Positions 5,538-8,918 of a stretch of 8,918 nucleotides of DNA are shown in pieces. The stretch covers positions 1 to 8,918 of the forward strand of contig JASHQT010000676.1 in assembly GCA_030039005.1 (NCBI GenBank). Direction: 5' to 3'. This stretch comes from Bryobacteraceae bacterium. Its GTDB lineage: Bacteria; Acidobacteriota; Terriglobia; Bryobacterales; Bryobacteraceae. The notes under the pieces are model-generated. The model was given only the letters and a program-made list of their open reading frames with translations. It made no database searches and was not told where the DNA came from. The position numbers were made by a program, and so were the translations under genes. How positions within the stretch are numbered: position 1 is the first letter of the stretch; the number at the start of each line of letters is the position of its first letter.

Positions 5538-6935
5538 ATGAGGAAACTGGTGTCAGCTCTCACATCGTTGGTATTGCTTCTGGCCGAATTGACAGTCGCT
5601 CAGACCGACCCCGGAGTCCAGCGTGGCAACCGCGGCACAGGCGGGACAATCATTAATCCGGCGGACGACCCGAAGGGCTTCACTGGTTTTTTCCAGGACG
5701 GGCTCAATCGGTTCCAGGAAACGGAGACCGTCTCCAACTCGGCGAACGTCGGATTGGGACCACGGTTTAATTCAAATCAGTGCAGTTCGTGTCACGCACA
5801 ACCGGCGGTTGGCGGGTCAGGTCCAGCCATCAATCCCCAATTCCAGTTCGTTGGCAACGGGGTTGCACCCGGCAACGCCATGCCGTCGTTCATTACCCCT
5901 AATGGTCCGACCGTCGAGGTGCGATTTCCGTTCTTCTTTGACTCCCAAGGCGGCGTCAATACCAACGCTCCCAATGGGGGCGTGGAAGACCTGTTCACAG
6001 TGGCAGGCCGGCGCGATGCCGGTACTTGTAATCTGCCGCAGCCCGACTTCGCCGCGGCAGTGGCGGCCAACAACATCATCTTCCGAATTCCCACGCCGGT
6101 CTTTGGCGCGGGGCTGATTGAGAACCTCGATGATTCAACGCTGCTGAAGAATCAAGCCGCGAACCTCAACAACAACTTTGGAATTGCTGGAACCTTTAAC
6201 CGCAGCGGCAACGACGGTACGATCACTCGTTATGGCTGGAAGGCACAGAACAAATCGCTGCACATTTTTGCGGGTGAGGCATACAACGTTGAGATGGGCA
6301 TTTCGAACGAATTGTTTCCTCAGGACCGGCCTTTGCCGGAGGAAGATCAACTGGGCACGGGGCTGCCGACGAACTGCTTGAATCTCTCCGGCAGTGGGTA
6401 TCCAGAAGACACTTCGAATCCGAACTCAAGACCGAGCGCGGCTGTTCTCGATGATGTTTCGGCCTTTGCCAATTTCATGCGATTCCTGGCTCCGCCGCCC
6501 ACCGGCTTGGTTGTCCTCAATGGACATCCGGTTTCCACCCAGTCAATCTCGGCCGGCAATTCATTGTTCAGCGCCATTGGCTGTGCGACCTGTCACAATC
6601 CGGCGCCAGGCAAAACGCAAGCATCGAATTTCGTCCCGGCGTTAAGCAACGCACCGGTTCCGGCGTACTCCGATCTTGAAATCCATCATATGGGCACGGG
6701 TCTGGCCGACAACGTTTCGCAAGGCAGCGCCGGTGGCGATCAGTTTCGCACAGCTCCCTTGTGGGGATTAGGACAACGGATATTCTTGCTGCACGATGGC
6801 CGCACCACGAATCTGATCGAGGCAATCGAGGCGCATGCGAGCTCTGGCAGTGAGGCTACTGCCGTAGAGGAAAACTTCTTCAACCTTACCCCGGCTCAAC
6901 AGCAGGAGGTGTTGGACTTCTTGCGCTCGCTGTAG
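5538..6935 (+). CDS. Exported di-haem c-type cytochrome (DHOR family)
   Basis: A 465-residue periplasmic c-type cytochrome of the di-haem oxidoreductase (DHOR, DUF1111) family. These are distant relatives of bacterial di-haem peroxidases, annotated as putative thiol oxidoreductases or peroxidases. A signal peptide spans residues 1-21 (MRKLVSALTSLVLLLAELTVA). Two covalent haem sites are visible: CSSCH at 82-86 and CATCH at 349-353, with His86 and His353 as proximal ligands. Other family features are GAGLIENL at 190-197, SDLEIHHMGTGLAD at 378-391 with Met385 a likely distal ligand, and FRTAPLWGLG followed by FLLHDGRT at 403-422. The protein ends in a FLRSL helix, as these cytochromes usually do. 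Length is normal and both haem sites are intact. Electron partner and substrate cannot be read from the sequence. It starts behind a strong ribosome site and a long intergenic region. Confidence 0.93.
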   Translation: MRKLVSALTSLVLLLAELTVAQTDPGVQRGNRGTGGTIINPADDPKGFTGFFQDGLNRFQETETVSNSANVGLGPRFNSNQCSSCHAQPAVGGSGPAINPQFQFVGNGVAPGNAMPSFITPNGPTVEVRFPFFFDSQGGVNTNAPNGGVEDLFTVAGRRDAGTCNLPQPDFAAAVAANNIIFRIPTPVFGAGLIENLDDSTLLKNQAANLNNNFGIAGTFNRSGNDGTITRYGWKAQNKSLHIFAGEAYNVEMGISNELFPQDRPLPEEDQLGTGLPTNCLNLSGSGYPEDTSNPNSRPSAAVLDDVSAFANFMRFLAPPPTGLVVLNGHPVSTQSISAGNSLFSAIGCATCHNPAPGKTQASNFVPALSNAPVPAYSDLEIHHMGTGLADNVSQGSAGGDQFRTAPLWGLGQRIFLLHDGRTTNLIEAIEAHASSGSEATAVEENFFNLTPAQQQEVLDFLRSL

Positions 6936-7049
6936 GGTCTTGGTGGAGCGCCGGCGAGATAGGAGCGTAAAACTCTGCGTCTTGCAAGCGGAGCACCTCT
7001 GATTCACCGGCGTTTCATTCAAAAGCGCAAAATGCTCACGAAGGATAAC

Positions 7050-8066
7050 ATGTGGTTTCGATGGTCGCGAAGTTTGTTCGTTCTGGGATGCTCCCTTTCG
7101 TTGCCGGCTTGGGGTCAAGGCGCCAGTCAATCACTCACCAGTAACAGCAACCCTTCCAGCAGTCTACTGACCAAAGTTCCCAGCGGGGTCATCCTGGTAA
7201 AGGGTGCTTGGTCGAGTGCAAGTGATTCGGTAACGCCGCTGCCGGAGGGCGGGAACGTAGCCAACGCCGCTTTCAGTGATCCGTACTTTGGAATCACTTA
7301 TGCGCTCCCGCCGGGCTGGACCGAGAAATATAATGGCCCACCCCCATCAGAAACCGGCCGCTACGTACTGGCACAACTCAGTCCTGCCGGCACAACCAAA
7401 GGTTCCAATCGGGGAACCATCTTGATAAGTGCACAAGACCTGTTCTTCGCTTCGGCGCAGACGGGCAGCGCGATGGAATTGATCAACTTCGTTAGAGACA
7501 ATTTGTCCAGCGGCTATAGAGTGGAAACGCCGCCCGAAACGACAAAGATCGCCGGCCGCCCCTTTATATATTTTGGGTATTGGTCGCCGGTGGCACAGCT
7601 GCACTGGTATGTCCTTGCGACCGAAATCCGCTGCCACGCAGTGGAGTTTGTGCTCGGCAGCCATGACACCAAACTGCTGCAAAACCTTATGCAGGGCTTG
7701 AACAAGATGAAAGTGCCTGCGGAGACCAATCCCGTAGGAGGAATCGCTGGAAGCGACCTCCCGTTTTGCGTCAAAAATTACGCACGCGCAGAAAATATGG
7801 CCGCACGGGTTGATCCTGTTTTCACAGACCATAAGTTCAACCCCGTTCCCGTTCGAATCATCATCGATAAAGAGGGAGAGATAAAACACATTCACTTTCT
7901 CAGCGCATTCAGTGATCAGGCAAAGGCGATCACGGATGCCCTTGCACAGTGGAGATTCAAGCCCTATTGGCGAGACGGAGAACCGGTTGAAGTAGAGACG
8001 GGCATCATATTTGGGCCTGGAGCGTCCACAGGTGCGGCGCAGAATGCAGATGCAGCGATCAGGTAG
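7050..8066 (+). CDS. Exported protein with PsbP-like region and TonB C-terminal domain
   Basis: A 338-residue protein from the preferred ATG at 7050, which has AAGGA at 7041-7045 and opens directly with a signal sequence (MWFRWSRSLFVLGCSLSLPA). An in-frame ATG at 7032 would add six residues. Residues 75-225 (SDPYFGITYALPPGWTEKYN and on to TEIRCHAVEFVLGS) form a PsbP/DUF1795-like domain seen in exported acidobacterial proteins. Residues 263-322 are a TonB C-terminal domain: FNPVPVRIIIDKEGEIKHIH, then ALAQWRFKPYWRDGEPVEVE. Classical TonB has an uncleaved anchor and a Pro-rich spacer; neither is evident here, so it may not transduce energy and could be a stand-alone periplasmic domain protein. 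It lies 114 bp after the cytochrome on the same strand; co-transcription is possible. Confidence 0.85.
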   Translation: MWFRWSRSLFVLGCSLSLPAWGQGASQSLTSNSNPSSSLLTKVPSGVILVKGAWSSASDSVTPLPEGGNVANAAFSDPYFGITYALPPGWTEKYNGPPPSETGRYVLAQLSPAGTTKGSNRGTILISAQDLFFASAQTGSAMELINFVRDNLSSGYRVETPPETTKIAGRPFIYFGYWSPVAQLHWYVLATEIRCHAVEFVLGSHDTKLLQNLMQGLNKMKVPAETNPVGGIAGSDLPFCVKNYARAENMAARVDPVFTDHKFNPVPVRIIIDKEGEIKHIHFLSAFSDQAKAITDALAQWRFKPYWRDGEPVEVETGIIFGPGASTGAAQNADAAIR

Positions 8067-8154
8067 TCTCAGTGGCGTCCAATGATGCCTGCGGTTCAGT
8101 ATTAGCCTTCAACAAAGCTGGCCGCAAGTTAACTGCGCCTGTCTTAGATGTCCG

Positions 8155-8490
8155 GTGCGGAGCCGCTATTCTGCTTCGGCTTGTGCCTTGAGCAGCGCCG
8201 TGAGGAGGAATGCCGCGCCATCGCCCCTCAAACCACGCAACATCGGGGCCGTCTATGACACCTGCGATTTGCGTGCCATCGAAGAACTAAGTGCACTGGG
8301 GCCTGCGCACGACCTACTGATCGCCACCGTCACCGTCGCACTCACGAGTCCCGCCGCCGTCACCGCTACCGGTACCTTCGCTCTCGTCACTCTGGCCGGC
8401 ACGGTAACCGCGAGGCCGGATCGATTATTTGGCGAGCGCATTTTATCCTTGGCTGCGGACCAAACATGTGGGATGACCAAATTCCGTTAA
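8155..8490 (+). CDS. Doubtful ORF, possibly a gene remnant
   Basis: A 111-residue frame from GTG 8155; TTG 8188 and GTG 8200 are other possible starts, and none has a well-placed ribosome site. Codons from about 8210 to 8420 show a moderate preference for G or C in the third position, as a real gene would here. The middle (LLIATVTVALTSPAAVTATG and on to TLAGTVTA) is a Val/Thr/Ala-rich beta-like run similar in style to the tail-like proteins at the left edge. The flanks look unlike protein. No family recognised. A minus-strand frame covers much of the same stretch (8253-8480), which lowers confidence. Confidence 0.22.
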   Translation: MRSRYSASACALSSAVRRNAAPSPLKPRNIGAVYDTCDLRAIEELSALGPAHDLLIATVTVALTSPAAVTATGTFALVTLAGTVTARPDRLFGERILSLAADQTCGMTKFR

Positions 8491-8565
8491 GGGAGGATTA
8501 CAAGGCGTCTATCGGCGCGCTCGCCTCCGGGGGGAGCATCGTGAAACGCCGGTAGAGAACGTAGC

Positions 8566-8585
8566 CCGATAAGTGGCATTATCGG
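8566..8585 (+). repeat. 20-bp repeat element, copy 3
   Basis: The sequence is CCGATAAGTGGCATTATCGG, in the same orientation as the other two copies. This copy is the most symmetric: CCGATAA and TTATCGG are perfect 7-bp inverted arms around a 6-bp centre, the layout of a tyrosine-recombinase core or a dimeric regulator site. It lies in the gene-poor region, about 4.27 kb from copy 2. Confidence 0.6.
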
Positions 8586-8760
8586 CGACCAAGGGACCAA
8601 GCTCATCTGGAACGGATCGCTTAAGTACCAATGACGACGCGCCATTCAGCGACTCGGCCGTTTCCCGTCAAGTTGACAGCGGCTGCCCAGCTTCGAAGTG
8701 GCGCATCGTCGAGAAGCATCTGAACAGGCGGGCCGCCGGGATAAAACCGAGGCTCGCGCT

Positions 8761-8918
8761 TCAAGGTTTGGTGCCGGAGACAATGAATGCCATGAAGCCG
8801 TAAAGGAACGTTCCTTCAGCGTTTGCATCAGCGAGATGGCTCCACCACTGATGGGCTTCCCAGCACGACAGGGACCCATGATTGTCGTTCAGAAAGCGAC
8901 CTCTGGCTCGGCAGGCCG
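8761..8918 (-). CDS. C-terminus of a probable SAM-dependent methyltransferase
   Basis: The frame is open from the right edge to a TGA read as TCA at 8763-8761 on the plus strand, giving the last 51 residues of a gene whose start is outside the window. The segment reads RFLNDNHGSLSCWEAHQWW, then HLADANAEGTFLYGFMAFIV, ending in SGTKP. A terminal EG-F-YG-AFIVSGTKP strand pair is typical of the last beta hairpin of class I SAM-dependent methyltransferases. The SAM-binding motif would lie beyond the window, so this is an inference from the tail alone. It converges on the upstream plus-strand gene across the gene-poor region. An overlapping frame on the same strand (8646-8879) has no protein-like features. 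Confidence 0.5.
   Translation of the reverse strand, partial: ACRARGRFLNDNHGSLSCWEAHQWWSHLADANAEGTFLYGFMAFIVSGTKP

Larger units (their letters stand above)
8067..8760. other. Gene-poor stretch with repeat copy 3
   Basis: About 690 bp between the TonB-domain gene and the minus-strand gene at the right edge. It holds one doubtful plus-strand ORF (8155-8490), an overlapping minus-strand mirror frame, and the third 20-bp repeat. It may contain remnants of older genes. I see no RNA gene, insertion sequence end or terminator. Confidence 0.45.

Noticed and set aside
8573..8803. Plus-strand ORF covering repeat copy 3 and the following bases
   Set aside because: No ribosome site, low-complexity polar product, and overlaps the better supported minus-strand gene at its end.
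8803..8816. Perfect 14-bp palindrome AAGGAACGTTCCTT
   Set aside because: It lies inside the coding end of the minus-strand gene and encodes the conserved-looking EGTFL segment, so symmetry is probably accidental.
1..8918. CRISPR array, tRNA/rRNA genes, insertion sequence ends
   Set aside because: No regularly spaced repeats, no cloverleaf or rRNA-like sequence, and no transposase reading frame or terminal inverted repeats were seen on either strand.

Overview
The window looks like an accessory stretch of a bacterial chromosome of moderately high GC content. The mix is typical of Acidobacteriota of the Solibacter/Bryobacter kind: a secreted type B carboxylesterase, a di-haem DHOR-type cytochrome, a secreted protein with a TonB C-terminal domain, and phage-tail-like genes. 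This placement is inferred from gene content alone; there is no rRNA or marker gene here.

Left part (2-2579, + strand): four tightly packed genes that read as one operon. They are the 3' end of a Thr/Ser/Gly-rich tail-like protein, a 404-residue tail-fibre/tail-tip-like protein with about nine 16-17-residue beta repeats, a small exported protein, and a two-TM membrane protein with a cytoplasmic coiled coil and a winged-helix-like C-terminus. Starts overlap stops (ATGA at 472, TTGA at 1944) or follow within 6 nt, which suggests a coupled prophage or phage-derived module.

Middle part: the exported carboxylesterase (2703-4223, minus strand) converges on that operon. Two directly repeated 20-bp sites (2611-2630 and 4294-4313, 17/20 identical) lie on either side of it. 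A third copy with the same spacing lies at 8566-8585. The three share CCG-n-TA-nnnn-GCATTATCGG. After the esterase come about 400 bp without a visible gene, then an apparently decayed response regulator of which only the LuxR-type HTH domain (4847-5104) is intact.

Right part (+ strand): a 433-bp intergenic region with several dyad-symmetric sequences leads into an exported di-haem cytochrome (5538-6935). It is followed by an exported protein with a PsbP-like middle region and a TonB_C domain (7050-8066). Both probably act in the periplasm, but nothing shows that they share a pathway. Next come about 700 bp with only one weak ORF and the third 20-bp repeat. The window ends in the C-terminal 51 codons of a minus-strand gene (8761-8918), probably a SAM-dependent methyltransferase.

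Most novel candidates: the three-copy 20-bp element bracketing the esterase as if it were a one-gene cassette, and the membrane-anchored coiled-coil/winged-helix protein at the end of the tail-like operon.
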